Positions 21,727-33,200 of a stretch of DNA of 64,000 bases are shown here, in pieces. The notes beneath the pieces are model-generated. The model saw nothing but the letters and a program-made list of their open reading frames with translations, was not told where the DNA came from and did no database searches. The DNA lies in contig JAQJVL010000113.1 of the NCBI GenBank assembly GCA_035578905.1, positions 248,001-312,000 on the forward strand. Direction: 5' to 3'. Within the stretch, counting starts at the first letter, position 1. Every line of letters begins with the position of its first letter. The translations under genes were made by a program, and so were the position numbers. The stretch is from Stictocephala bisonia (Eukaryota; Arthropoda; Insecta; Hemiptera; Membracidae).

Positions 21727-23520
21727 ACTTTAATGTTAATCTTGAATTAATTTTCATATAAAACGGCTTTCATAAATTACACTACAGTTACATTAAAATG
21801 TTCTTAAAATATACAACATCAAGTCTGCCTTGAATTTATATCTAGGGTAAAAACCAATATCCCTGTTTAAACCTCTTTCAACTTGCAGACCTTAAGTAAG
21901 AACAAATTTTGGAATTTACAAATTTTATTGTAATCTAAATGGCGGTTATTTCTTTTATACGCCAGTATACACTGTCCACATGCGGCGTTGCGCTTGTAAA
22001 TCCGTCATCCCCTTTGTTTTTTGTTTATGAACTCGATTTTAAAAAGTGTTTAAGATTTCTCATTTTGATTTACGTTCATTGACTATTTATATTTCTCTTG
22101 TTCATTTGTATTTCATTTCCTGGTCTGTCTAAAATAAAGAAGCAGAATCAGTCTTATATTGGTGTTAATTAGAATTACTAAATTTAAATTCATACTGAAA
22201 TATTTAATGAGTTCAAATATTTTTGAATACGCCACTATTTAAATGTACCGTAATTGTTGCTCCGAATGAGATAAATTCTGTAAAATAATCTTCCCATATA
22301 GAGTTTGTTCCGACTGAATTGACTATTAACTTAACTACGCATTTTGTCGAAGTTCAAAGTAATACCCAAACTATTGAGAGTGTATGTGTGGTTTGTTTCT
22401 TTTTTCAATCATGATTAATATCTTTTTTGATTTGTTATTAAAAAAAAAACATAATGTAATTTTTTTTTGTTGAGAATAAAAAGTTTTCACATCATATCAA
22501 TGTGTTTTCTATTTGTTAGTAACATTTTATTACACAAAAATAAAATATTAAGGTGTAACAAAATAAAATTTATTGTTAAAACATCACATAAAACACTTGC
22601 AGGGACTTATTATTTCCAATTGACTTAAAAAGAAATACGTACCTGTTTTATAGCTGAATCATTATTTGCTTCAGAAAATTACAAAGTATGGAAACAGTTC
22701 AACCTTTGATTAATTAACTGTTCTCAATGCGGACTTCGTTTCTTTTTTGTTACTTTTGATAACCTAATATCCACTTACAACGTTCTTTCATATACTTTCC
22801 CTACAAGGTCTTGTATGACACTAACTTTGTATTCAGAATGCTACAACTTGACAACTCATACACCATTTTAAAATTCAACAAAAAACCCTTTATTAATGTG
22901 TGATAAAGTGTTGAACTAAGTACCCTAAGGTATCATAATAACTATGGATATTTTCTATATCTTTTTATCTGAAACCAGTTTTCTACGAAGAACTATCTTA
23001 GTTTAAAGATTCTACAGATAAATTACCCCCCCCCCACCACCAACGGTTTTTGGGAGATTTATTTCTGTTAATCTCCCATTTATGCGTCTTCTAATGGGTT
23101 TCTTCTTTCTTAAGTACTATTAATAGAAAGTGTTCCTCTCAGCTGATCCAATCTGCCTTGTTCAGACTTAGGATTGAAAGTCCGACTTCGAAAACAATTA
23201 TTGTATCCGTTATTTATACAAAATGTGAAATAATTATTATTTATTTATTTTTCTTTTTTTTAGCCAAATATTTACCTACTTGGTCCAATAAATATTTATT
23301 TTAAAAAAACAGCTATTTTAATTTAATGATTTTGAAAGATTAAAATATCTCACGTAACAGTAAATTAGATGTGTGTTGTGTAGTAAGATATAAACATAGA
23401 TAAATTATTTCAATTTGAGAGCTTTATTTTCAAATTACACACAATTATACAACTAAATGAGGAATGATAATCAAGTCGTATTCATGTCTTCATTGTTATG
23501 TTCGTAAAAAAAATGCTTTT
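21727..23520. other. Unassigned A+T-rich region
   Basis: No gene or repeat family recognised. A C9 run lies at about 23026-23034. Confidence 0.55.
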
Positions 23521-23529
23521 CCTGTATTG

Positions 23530-23670
23530 GAATAGTATATTTCATAACAAGAGTGGAAAGTGGGGTTTTGCATGTTCGAGACCATATGTTTGAAGTGCGA
23601 GACTTGTCGAGCACTTCAAATGGTCGAGAACATACAAAACACTTTCACTCGAGTTTTTAACGATACTTTT
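23530..23670. repeat. Long imperfect hairpin (MITE-like)
   Basis: The arm AGTGGAAAGTGGGGTTTTGC...GTTTGAAGTGC (23552-23598) pairs with GCACTTCAAATGGTCGAGAA...ACACTTTCACT (23611-23649) around a loop of about 12 nt. Weaker pairing extends outward (AGTATATTTCATAAC with GTTAAAAACTCG on the complement). Probably a small fold-back MITE or its core. No TSD identified. Confidence 0.7.
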
Positions 23671-24022
23671 CAGTACACTACGGAATAAAAACTCATTTTT
23701 GGAATGTTAACTGTTTATTAAATTAGAAACATGTTTTAAAAACAGGTCTTGTTGACTGTGGAAAATTTTCGGTTGTAAACAATGTTACTTTCGGTAGTAA
23801 ACAATAGACAGCTGTTGAAAATATGATGTTTTGCAGGTTGTAAACACATAACGAAAACAGCTGAACTCATAGTAGTGTAGTGAAAATGATTAGTTTTCAA
23901 ATTATTGGTTTTCAGCAAGAATAGAGAAAAAACACATATTAGCATTGTTCTGGTTTAAAGCATTCAGATATATTTTCACATAATTTACTGACGTAGAGGG
24001 AGTCTTACATTTCATTAAGTCA
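23671..24022. other. Unassigned spacer with three GTAGTAAAC/GTTGTAAAC motifs
   Basis: GTTGTAAACAATGTTAC, GTAGTAAACAATAG and GTTGTAAACACATAAC lie within 90 bp (about 23772-23852). A 69-codon minus frame crosses them without recognisable features. Confidence 0.4.
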
Positions 24023-24292
24023 TCAAAGAACGAATTCGTTTAACCGTTCTCTTTTGGAACCCTTTCCTTTCATTCTTGGTGACCCAATCTCGAACATTGT
24101 TTTGTTCCATCTTGTTAATAACCTCTTTTCCTTGATGATTTTTTCCCACATTTTTCGTGTGCTAATAATTCTTCCTAACTTTGCCGAGGATTTTGGGTAG
24201 CTCACTTCTTGCTTTCGTATAGCCATCATCAACTTATTTAAAACTGGTATACTAAATTTATCAAACAACCGTACTAAACCAATACGACTCAA
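24023..24292 (-). CDS. Hypothetical small basic protein, 89 codons (doubtful)
   Basis: A frame from ATG (24292) to TAA. The product is strongly basic (many Lys/Arg), with a short hydrophobic N-terminal stretch (LVRLFDKFSIPVLNKLMMAI) and a Lys/Arg-rich C-terminal half, and no signal peptide or known motif. No neighbouring coding sequence supports it. It could be a decayed TE frame or chance. Not recognised. Confidence 0.2.
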   Translation of the reverse strand: MSRIGLVRLFDKFSIPVLNKLMMAIRKQEVSYPKSSAKLGRIISTRKMWEKIIKEKRLLTRWNKTMFEIGSPRMKGKGSKRERLNEFVL

Positions 24293-24389
24293 CTTGCTAA
24301 GTTTGATTATACTGTATTATATAAAGCCTCTTTCTTACTCTTGGAAATTTTGGAAAAGTCGAAAAATTCTAAAAAAATTTTAAATTCAG

Positions 24390-24495
24390 AGAAAAGACTC
24401 TCTCTCTTCCTCTCCCCCCTCCTCTCCCCCACCCCTCTCCTTCCCCTCCCCCGCCCCTCCCACTTCCCTTCCCTTCTCCCTCCCTTCCCCCTCCA
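24390..24495 (+). repeat. Polypyrimidine tract (C/T only, about 100 bp)
   Basis: CTCTCT followed by CTCCCC-, CCCTTCC- and CTCCCTTCC-type runs with almost no purine. It is capable of triplex (H-DNA) formation in principle. The Gly/Arg/Glu- and Pro/Leu/Ser-rich open frames on both strands are products of this tract. Confidence 0.9.
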
Positions 24496-25268
24496 GAATA
24501 TAACACAGCGCTCATGTTCGGAATAATGTTGCCACATCTGTACTTGAGTAGGCGACAATGAGGAAACAATAAACTTGTCAGTGTGGAGCACAGGAAGCGG
24601 AAGTTCAGGAGTAAGAAAAGGATATGAGTTTGGAGCACTTGTGGCGTTTCAAATTGTGTTTTACCAACTAGAACCATCTATGAGTCCAAGTCTCAGAGTT
24701 CCTTAATCTGCTTACAACGGTAGTAATTTAACATAAACCAATTTTTTTCCTATTTTTGAATCCACCTTAAAAATTATAGATGTTAAATTATTTTAAACTC
24801 TTCGTTTAGAAACTTATATTTTGTGTAACAGGTTAGAGTCAAAGTGTTTTGACGCACTGAGAAAAAGCATGACGATAACTGAAAAGAAATAACTTCAATA
24901 ATGTTGGAATACATCTTAAAATTAAAATTAGAAATTAAAAAATCAAAATACACATTTAAATACGAAATGAACAGTCTTTTTCCCTAAAAAATATTAGTTC
25001 TTAATCATTTATAATTCCCTAAATAAAAATAAGAAATAATAATGACTTATATTATAATTTAAACACCATAAAAGAGATATTTAGCTTCATATCTGAGCTG
25101 TTCAAGTCTTTCTCACAGCTACATATTTATTAGTATGTGTTATATAAGGTATTTGTACCAACTTTTGGAGAAATTTGGTAAAACAAAACTCAAATTTATA
25201 AAAAGTAAATAACAATACACGAAAATAATGTAGTGATTATTTTTCACTAGTTATTTTCAATAATGTAT
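24496..25268. other. Unassigned A+T-rich spacer
   Basis: No gene or repeat family recognised. Confidence 0.55.
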
Positions 25269-25775
25269 TTAGTTATGGACCCTCCTCCCACACAGATATG
25301 TACACTGAATATTGCAAGATTGATGAGGGTGGAGGTATAGGGGTGAGTTAGTATAGAAGGGTTGTCCTGGGTACTTCTTCCTCAGTCTATTAGTTATGTA
25401 GATTACGTCCTTTGTCTTTGGCCTCGTGTTCTTAGTTATGGACCCTCCTCCCACACAGATATGTACACTGAATATTGCAAGATTGATGAGGGTGGAGGTA
25501 TAGGGGTGAGTTAGTATAGAAGGGATGTCCTGGGTACTTCTTCCTCAGTCTATTAGTTATGTAGATTACGTCCTTTGTCTTTCGCCTCGTGTTCTTAGTT
25601 ATGGACCCTTCTCTCACACAGATATCTACAATGAATATTGCAACATTGATGAAGGTAGAGGCATAGGGGTGAGTTAGTATAGAAGGGATGTCCTGGGTAC
25701 AAACTCCTCAGTCTATTAGTAATGTAGATTACGTTCTTTGTCTTTGGCCTAGTGTTCTTAGTTATGGACCCTCCT
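25269..25775 (+). repeat. 163-bp satellite, three copies plus a partial fourth
   Basis: AGTTATGGACC starts at 25271, 25434, 25597 and 25760. Copies 1 and 2 are nearly identical; copy 3 has about a dozen changes; the fourth breaks off after about 20 bp. Each unit ends in TATGTAGATTACGTCCTTTG, a block also seen at about 4791. The repeated 61-codon minus frames are repeat artefacts, since the period is not a multiple of three. Confidence 0.95.
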
Positions 25776-25920
25776 GTCACACATATTTTGTTAAAGTGAA
25801 GGAAACGAATATATCTAGTTTGTTTACATAAAGTAGAGAGAAAATCCTAAAACAATGAAAGGTGATTCCTGGTACCAATGTGCATGATTTAACAAAATGC
25901 ATAACAGAATAATTAATAGA

Positions 25921-26034
<114 letters not shown>

Positions 26035-26199
26035 ACCCCAACATAAGCTGATTTATTTGATCATAAGTCAGTAAGTCATGGATTTATATATTCGATCTCC
26101 TTAGACTAAACTTCTCAATTTCATAAAATACAAAATGTATGTACTTAATGTGAGAGGGAGAAACAAGAGAATAATTATCTTAATTTAAAAAATATTGTG

Positions 26200-26200
<1 letters not shown>

Positions 26201-26250
<50 letters not shown>

Positions 26251-26251
26251 C
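26201..26251. repeat. (AT)n microsatellite
   Basis: About 50 bp of AT dinucleotide interrupted once by GT. Confidence 0.95.
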
Positions 26252-26850
26252 TACAAGATACATATCTACTGTGTTCTAATAAAGTTCCCTTTCCTTATAA
26301 GAAACATATTTATCATCACAGTGGTTGATACCAAATTATTTTTGTTGAAGGCATAAATCTGAAGAGCACGTTTGAACAAAGTTTTTTTCGGAAATTGAGA
26401 ATAACAATTAAATAAGCAATCTGATATATGTCTTAAAACGTACAGACTTAGGCTTGATATTAGCAATAAAACTATTCAAAAAATCTTCTTTTTTCACTGT
26501 TTCACAACGATCACGTGGAGTAAAAATGTGCAGTGGTTGAAAGCGTCACTGTCTGGTGGAGGAGGATATGGCGACGCAAGTGAATTGACAGGATTGTGCC
26601 TGAATCCTCTGACAGAGTCACATGTGTTTTAGAACACAATACTCAAACTGAAAGTGGTATGATTGAAAAATAATAATGAAACAGCTGATCTATTTCCATC
26701 ACAATTCCTCAATGGTGTAAATATGTATGTTTTATATGTTTAAGGTCCACATGATATTATCAAATGCTTACCAATTCCTGTTTATTATTTGTCGAAATAA
26801 TATCAGTAAACAGGAAAATATGTACTACAAATTAAATTTGATAGTATATC
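26252..26850. other. Unassigned spacer
   Basis: Nothing recognised. A 66-codon minus frame (26266-26466) has no distinguishing feature. Confidence 0.5.
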
Positions 26851-27436
26851 CCGGGTGTTCAAAAAGTCTGGAACCCCCTTAATATTTATTTTATTAATCA
26901 ATGGAGAACAATGAAACTCTAGGATTACGTCTTTACTGTAGTTACTGAACTTTTGGTCGTTTTAACTGTCCTTTTTCGCTTTGGGGGGACGTTATGTGAA
27001 GGAAATCTGAAAAATCTTAAATGTAAGCATAGGTCGAGTTATACTTCATTTTAAAGGTCATTGTAAGAGAAACACGTTGCCGCAACCCAGACTGAAAAAA
27101 GACTATTCGTTTGGAAATAAGAGCCTCTAAAAGTTTGGCTTCATTGGAACTTTGAGAGCCTACTATTTCCAAACGAGTAGTCCTTTTCCAGTCGGGGTTG
27201 TGACAATGTATTCCTCTAACAATGACCTTTAAAATGAGGTATAACTTGACTATGCTTACATTTAAGATGTTTTAGACTTCATCCACAGGACGTCCCCCCA
27301 CAGTGAAAAAGGACAGTTAAGATGGCCAAAACGTCAGTAACCACAGTGAGGACGTAATCCTAGAGTTTCATTGTTCTGTGTTTATTAATACTATATAGTA
27401 AAATATTAAGGGGTTCCAGACTTTTTGAACACCCCG
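26851..27436. mobile_element. Palindromic MITE, 586 bp
   Basis: TIRs: CCGGGTGTTCAAAAAGTCTG...GAACCCCCTTAATATT on the left, mirrored by AATATTAAGGGGTTCC...CTTTTTGAACACCCCG on the right. The inverted relation continues through most of the body: GTCCTTTTTCGCTTTG with CAGTGAAAAAGGAC, and GACTATTCGTTTGGAAAT with ATTTCCAAACGAGTAGTC at the centre. Both ends touch TATAT, compatible with a TA-type (mariner-like) target. No coding sequence. Confidence 0.88.
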
Positions 27437-28034
27437 TATATAGGCCGCTTATAAAGTGAAATCTGAAAGCACTGGTGCAAGAGAGATGCGCTGAGTAGTG
27501 GAAGTGAAACACAGAACAACTTTTTCCCCACTGCGTCATTCAAGTTAGTATTGTCATGGAAACTACGAAGACAGTAGGCCGAGGGCTGGTGGCTCAGTAA
27601 CAAAGCCCCACGCACTACGTCATTAGCAGCAGTGATCATTAGTTTGTTTAATTAACACTAACGAATCAAGCTTAGAACTATAATTAATTATTTAGTAATC
27701 AAATATCAACCAAACAATAACGCAATGAATAGTAATGTAAAAAATAAATAGCAATCAAACAAACTAGCACAGCTAATTCATTAGTCATAAAATGTTCTTG
27801 TTTTTTTTCTAAAGACTGTAGCGGAAGTTGAACTGTTGAAGTCAGGAGTTTGTTACGTCAGTGGTTAGAAAACTTTAATTCTACATTAGTACTCCACAAA
27901 TATAATACAGCAATTTTACAAAATAATGGTTTAGGTGATCAAATCAATAAATATGATCTTGAATACTTTTTATTTTTCAATTTTTTTTAAATATATATAT
28001 ATATTAGGCATAAGGAAATAAATTTATTTAACAC
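27437..28034. other. Unassigned spacer
   Basis: No supported gene. The 77-codon minus frame starting at 27639 runs into the MITE and is not credible. AT-dinucleotide run at about 27991-28006. Confidence 0.5.
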
Positions 28035-29151
28035 TTCAGTGTCATTAACTCCTGATAATAGCTGCACAGCATCCCTCTTCCCTATAAAGGTGACAGTCAG
28101 CCCGAAAGAGGGTTTTTGTTACTTAAGATCTTACTTGGGACAGAGTGAAATAATCATCTAATTATTGCTAAACAAACACAACAACTATACACTTAATTGT
28201 TTAATTTGTTGGACTAGTAACAATATTAGATGATTTTTTTAATAAACTGCTGTATAAAATAATTTAATTCTTTTATTATCCCACTGTGGGGCAGTAAAAG
28301 CACAACATACAATAAAATTATAAAGCCAATAGAACAGAAGTAACACTAAAACAAAAACCTATTTTTATCTCATTCTTCAATTATTAATTATTAATGAAAT
28401 GAAAGACTGATTTTTTTTCCACAATTCATCTAGATATAATAAAAATAAAAGAAAACAGATCACAATAAGTCATTTCAACATTCAAACAAAATAAAAAGAT
28501 CGTTTTGATCGATCTTGATTCAGTTACTGTTTCTGACAAAAAATATAAATGAAGTGAATGTCAATTCCTCATTGACTGTCTGCACTGTACTCTACAACGC
28601 TCGCCCATTTTGTACAGAAAATGTCATATTTTTCTATCTAAAAGATTTATAATTACGTTCTAAAACACATAAATCAGTTTGGTTGCGTATTGCTTGTTTC
28701 TAGGTCAATAAATAAACTTTAAACGGCGGAAACAAATATTATCAAAACTATAAAACATTATGTAGAATTTAAACCAGAATGCCTCTTAAGGGCTGTGACT
28801 TTAGAGTTAAATAGAAGGGTTGAACATAACAAGTAAAAAAAAGAGAAGTATGAAGACTATCGGACAAATATTTATTTGTCCGATCAGGTAAGAGGTACTG
28901 TGTTGGCTTTACATTCTCATATTATTAAGTTCTTTACAGTAAACATTTTCTAAGTAGGCACTGATTGGTTGATTAAATATTGTTGACTCAATTTTGTTCA
29001 CCGTATGGCAACGAGTATACGAGTACAAACTATAAGATAGAAAAAATATTTCAGTTCATAATTATTTATAATATTGTACAATAATGGGTTTACTATAGCA
29101 ACAATAATAACCAATTTAAATACCCTATAGTTTTAAAATTGGTTTAATTTG

Positions 29152-29405
29152 CTACTGTACGTGTATATGTGGGCGGATGGGTCAATACTACTGCACTTTG
29201 ATGAGTGGACGGGTGGGTCAATACTACTGTACGTGTGTGGGTGGGCGGGTGGATCAATACTACTGCACTTGTATGAATGGACGGGTGGATCAATACTACT
29301 GCACTTGTTTGGGTGGGCAGGTGGGTCAATACTACTGTACGTGTATGGGTGGGCAGGTGGGTCAATACTAATGCACTTGTATGTGTGGGCAGGTGGGTCA
29401 ATACT
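29152..29405 (+). repeat. 36-bp G-rich minisatellite, 7 copies
   Basis: Units GTGGGTCAATACTACTGTAC-GTGTATGGGTGGGC(A/G)G with variants (CACTTG for ACGTG). Same family as 7556-7702. It lies outside the strong left arm and runs in the same orientation as the array on the other side, although the arms are inverted. Confidence 0.93.
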
Positions 29406-29850
29406 ATAGTTCGAATAAAATAACTTTGGTACTGGCGGAACGGCCTCACGCCACTGGTCTGAAATGACAAAACTCTGAGCTTTAACTTGCTGTCAAACGT
29501 AAAATAAGTAAGCAATAATTTTCAAACTAATTGTATAGTGTACACCATTTTATATTCTTTAAGGAAAAATTATGCTGGAGATTTTTCTATAGCTAATTTG
29601 CTTTTTAAAGTGATATTTGTATTTAAAAACACATGAAGTGAAATTGCACGTGAGTCGTCTTTAACCTGTCACTGTTGCGAGAATAATAATAATAAAATAA
29701 TATCTTGTGGATGGATGACAGTTTGATTTATTGTGATTAGTTTGGTATAAGTCTCATTTAATAATTTTAACAGGTTAATGAGAAATTAATTTTTTTGTAA
29801 ACCCTTGCAAACTCTGAAACGAAAAACGCTAGACAAAATTTCTTTGAGCA
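29406..29850 (+). repeat. Core left arm of the second inverted-repeat element
   Basis: From AGTTCGAATAAAATAACTTT to about CGCTAGACAAAATTTC; pairs with 30530-30970 at roughly 85-90% by eye. Confidence 0.88.
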
Positions 29851-30529
29851 AACATTAACTGTGTTATTTATGTATTACTAAAATAATACTGTGGTACTAA
29901 TAAAACATGTGGAAAAATAATGAAGAGTTGATGAAGTAAACTCATAGTTCGTTTACATCGAGGCTGTGTCGGACGCGTAAGGTATACTCTGCTCAAGGGA
30001 AAGTGTAGACTGAATATTCAGCCCAAGCGTAAAACGAATTCCGGTCGACGATATTTTCAAGAAATGTTTCTCCAGTAATAAATAAGGTAAGTTACTGTAG
30101 TTGACTGTTGACTTTGAGGTGTGTTCGTGTTTATTTCTTTATCGATTTAACAGTGCTTACTATAGTATAACCACTAGTTTATTTTGATTACAGTTATTTA
30201 GTTTTAGTGATATTACAATTTTTTTTATTTAGATGTGACAATAATGCTATAGGATTCAGTGTTTAAATAATTATCAGTGTTTATTGCAATTCTAATATTT
30301 AGGCTCTTTCAAATTTTAGGTAATGTTCTATTGGTAATTGACAAGATTTGTTTGCAATGGAAGAGGCCAGAGCTGAGCCAGTGACTGTACATTGTGCGTG
30401 TGGTATCACCGCCGCCTTGTTGACAATCTAGTTTTGAAAACTCCTGAATCTTTCTTCCTAGTTCAAGAAAATTCTATTTAATACGAGAGTAAGATTTTAG
30501 TGTCACTTAAATAACATAATTAATTTAGG
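29851..30529 (+). other. Loop of the second element with exon-like sequence
   Basis: A G+C-richer stretch (about 29958-30086) ends in AATAAG|GTAAGT, a good 5' splice donor (GTAAGT at 30087-30092), resembling a non-coding first exon. Downstream, GCAATGG starts a 24-codon frame (30357-30431) reading MEEARAEPVTVHCACGITAA before a stop. Inference: a captured host promoter/first exon and a truncated second exon, or a chance arrangement. Confidence 0.35.
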
Positions 30530-30970
30530 TTTAAACAGATTTTGTCTAGCGTTTGTCATTACCGAGTTTGCAAAGGTTTACAAAAAAATTAATTTCTCAC
30601 TAACCTGTTTGAATTATTAAATGAGATTTATACCAAACTAATCACAATGAATCAAACTGTCATCCATCCACAAGACATTATTTCATTATTATTATTCTCG
30701 CAACAGTAACAGGTTAAAGACGACTCACGCGTAATTTCACTCATAAAAACGTGTTTTTAAATACAAATATCACTTTAAAAAGCAAATTAGCTCTAGAAAA
30801 ATCTCCAGCATAATTTTTCCTTAAAGAATATAAAATGGTGTACACTATACAATTAGTTTGAAAATTATTGCTTACTTATTTTAAGTTTGACAGCAAATTA
30901 AAGCTCAGAGTTTTGTCATTTCAGACCAGTGGTGCGAGGCCGTTCCGCCAGTACCAAAGTTATTTTATTC
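30530..30970 (-). repeat. Core right arm of the second inverted-repeat element
   Basis: Inverted partner of 29406-29850. The shared text runs from GATTTTGTCTAGCG to CCGCCAGTACCAAAGTTATT. The frames starting MLTYF(T/K)FDSKLKLRVLS in each arm are simply the two copies of the same sequence. Confidence 0.88.
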
Positions 30971-30977
30971 GGAGTAT

Positions 30978-31160
30978 ACTGTACGTCTATGGGTGGGCAG
31001 GTGGGTCAATACTACTGCACTTGTATGTGTGGGCAGGTGGGTCAATACTATTGCACTTGTTTGGGTGGGCAGGTGGGTCAATACTACTGTACGTGTATGG
31101 GTGTGTCAATACTACTGAATCTGTATGGGTGGGTCAATACTACTGCGCTTGTATTGAGGT
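30978..31160 (+). repeat. 36-bp G-rich minisatellite, about 5 copies, degenerate
   Basis: Same unit as 29152-29405, with two shortened copies at the right end (GTATGGGTGTGTCAAT and GTATGGGTGGGTCAAT). The open frames here are repeat artefacts. Confidence 0.92.
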
Positions 31161-32005
31161 CACCACAGTAAGTTGTACCACTTTAAATTAAAAAATTAAA
31201 CCAATTATTACTGGTTTCTGCTGCCTGGAATTTACTCATTGTGCTACCAACAAGTCAGTACATATAATGATTTATGAGATGTAGAATGTGGTTATAAATA
31301 ACAAAATGTTTGTATTGTTTACAACAACAAGGCGAGAGTTGTGACAACAGACAATTGAGGATCTCTTTAGCCCTATTTAGCTCCCGTCCCCAAACACAAA
31401 CAGTCAATGAGTGAGTTGAAATTGACCTAATTGACACATTCTCTCATGAACATTAACTGCATCGCAATGTTATTTAGTAAAGTTTTAATTCCTTGGACTT
31501 TCACAATTCTATTCTGTGGTAGATAAATAGTTGAAAAACTATATTTCAATTTGTTTGATAATTAATAAAAATTTTAAAAATTTTATAAGAAAGGTGTCAG
31601 TAATAGTATTATTATTGATTTAGTTACTGTTATAATTTTGTGTTAATTATTGTCACTTGGTTTTAACTCTATATTTCTACTGTCTCACTTATATGTAATT
31701 AATTACACATTAAATTAATATTGTTATCTTACAGTAAACTTAAAAATTAAAACAACCTGGAAACGTCATGAATTAGATATATAAAATAGTAAAATTAAAT
31801 ATTATTGTAAAATAACACAATATTACAAAACCAAACAATGAAACGTGTAGTTATTTTCCTTGTTTAGGTTTAATTAGATGGTTTTTTCCCATTACGATCT
31901 GAGGTAAGCCTTTAATTAACGCAGACCCTCCCTGAGGCTCACTGTCACCTTTATAGGTACGAGGGATACTGTGTAATTATGATCAGTATGTAATTAAACT
32001 GTAGT

Positions 32006-32409
32006 ATGAAATACGTGTAACATTATGTGAGTTAATGAATGTGTCAAATATGAAATAATAATGGTATTAAATTTATATTTTTCTATATGTAAAATATGTT
32101 AAACAGTTTTGCATATAAGAGTCTATCTGGCAATAGTTTTATCAGATAGTTTACTTTTCGTAACCCTACTTCACAGTACGACTAAAACATATATTTTTAC
32201 TACTTACCATGGTTTATTCATTTAAATAACCAATAGTCAATGTTTGAACATTTATTTTATTTCCGTACAATTTACCATAAAATATTTCCCTCACACTTAA
32301 TGTTCGATACTATAAAGTATGCATAACTATACAGTTTAAAGAATTGTATTTCAACTAAATGTATCCTTATGCAACCTTATGCAAATCCACCCGTAATGCT
32401 ATTGCAGGA
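32006..32409. other. Unassigned A+T-rich spacer
   Basis: No gene or repeat recognised. Confidence 0.5.
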
Positions 32410-32740
32410 TACGTGATAACAAACTTATGATAATAAAGAGGTGTGTTATGATCCGTGTTAACAAGGGTGATGATAAAGAGATAACAAGTCTGTGATAATA
32501 AAGAGGTGTGTTATGATCCGTGTTAACAAGGGTGATGATAAAGAGATAACAAGTCTGTGATAATAAAGAGGTGTGTTATGATCCGTGTTAACAAGGGTGA
32601 TGATAAAGAGATAACAAGTCTGTGATAATAAAGAGGTGTGTTATGATCCGTGTTAACAAGGGTGATGATAAAGAGATAACAAACTTAAAATAATTAATTA
32701 GATTTGTAATGTTCCGCGATAACAAGGATGATGATAAATA
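32410..32740 (+). repeat. 65-bp tandem repeat, 4 copies plus degenerate ends
   Basis: GTGTGTTATGATCCGTGTTA begins at 32441, 32506, 32571 and 32636, an exact period of 65. Units include GATAACAAGTCTGTGATAAT and are almost identical. The last copy decays from about 32690. Confidence 0.96.
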
Positions 32741-33200
32741 CATAAGTAGCTTATCAATATCATTACAACGTGTCATGTCATAGTGTGGATAATATATGTG
32801 GGTCGTTTGAAATGTTCAATGAGTGTGGTGGCAACACTGGTGTTTTAAAGCAGTTTGGAAGTGTGGAGAGGAGGGAAATGGGGTTAAAACTGGAAAACAT
32901 GGGGTGAGATGGGTACAATCATTTAATGGTCTGTATTGAAACCTCATTGGTGGAAACAAAGTTGAGCTACTACCCTGTGAAATCCATTCAAACACTGATA
33001 ACCCAAATAGAATACGACATTATAAATGTTGCTCAAAACGTAAGCTGGCATTTCAATGTTTGCCAATTTTGTGCTTTCTTAAATTTAAGCATAGCGGTTG
33101 TCCGGTGACATATTTTTCACAGTAATTATAAGTAATTAGTAAACACTAAAATATATCTTAATAAACTTTGTTTTTTGAAATTTGTTAATGATGGATTATC
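32741..33200. other. Unassigned spacer with a G-rich purine patch
   Basis: GTTTGGAAGTGTGGAGAGGA and following G-rich words (32850-32915) resemble about 4731-4760, so this may be a fragment of the same dispersed repeat. A 60-codon plus frame (32926-33108) has no recognisable feature. Confidence 0.4.

Larger units (their letters stand above)
28035..32005. mobile_element. Second long inverted-repeat element, about 4 kb, diverged
   Basis: Outer pair: CACAGCATCCCTCTTCCCTATAAAGGTGACAG at about 28067-28097 pairs with the CTGTCACCTTTATAGGTACG...GGGATACTGTG region at 31946-31975. Weaker pairing runs through CATTGACTGTCTG (about 28572) and CAGTCAATGAG (about 31399), and strong pairing through the core arms (29406-29850 with 30530-30970). 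The arms are clearly more diverged than those of the 13-kb element, so it is older. Ends are approximate and no TSD was found. No transposase recognised. Confidence 0.65.

Noticed and set aside
24307..24677. Gly/Arg/Glu-rich frames across 24.3-24.7 kb
   Set aside because: Produced by the polypyrimidine tract; overlapping frames on both strands.
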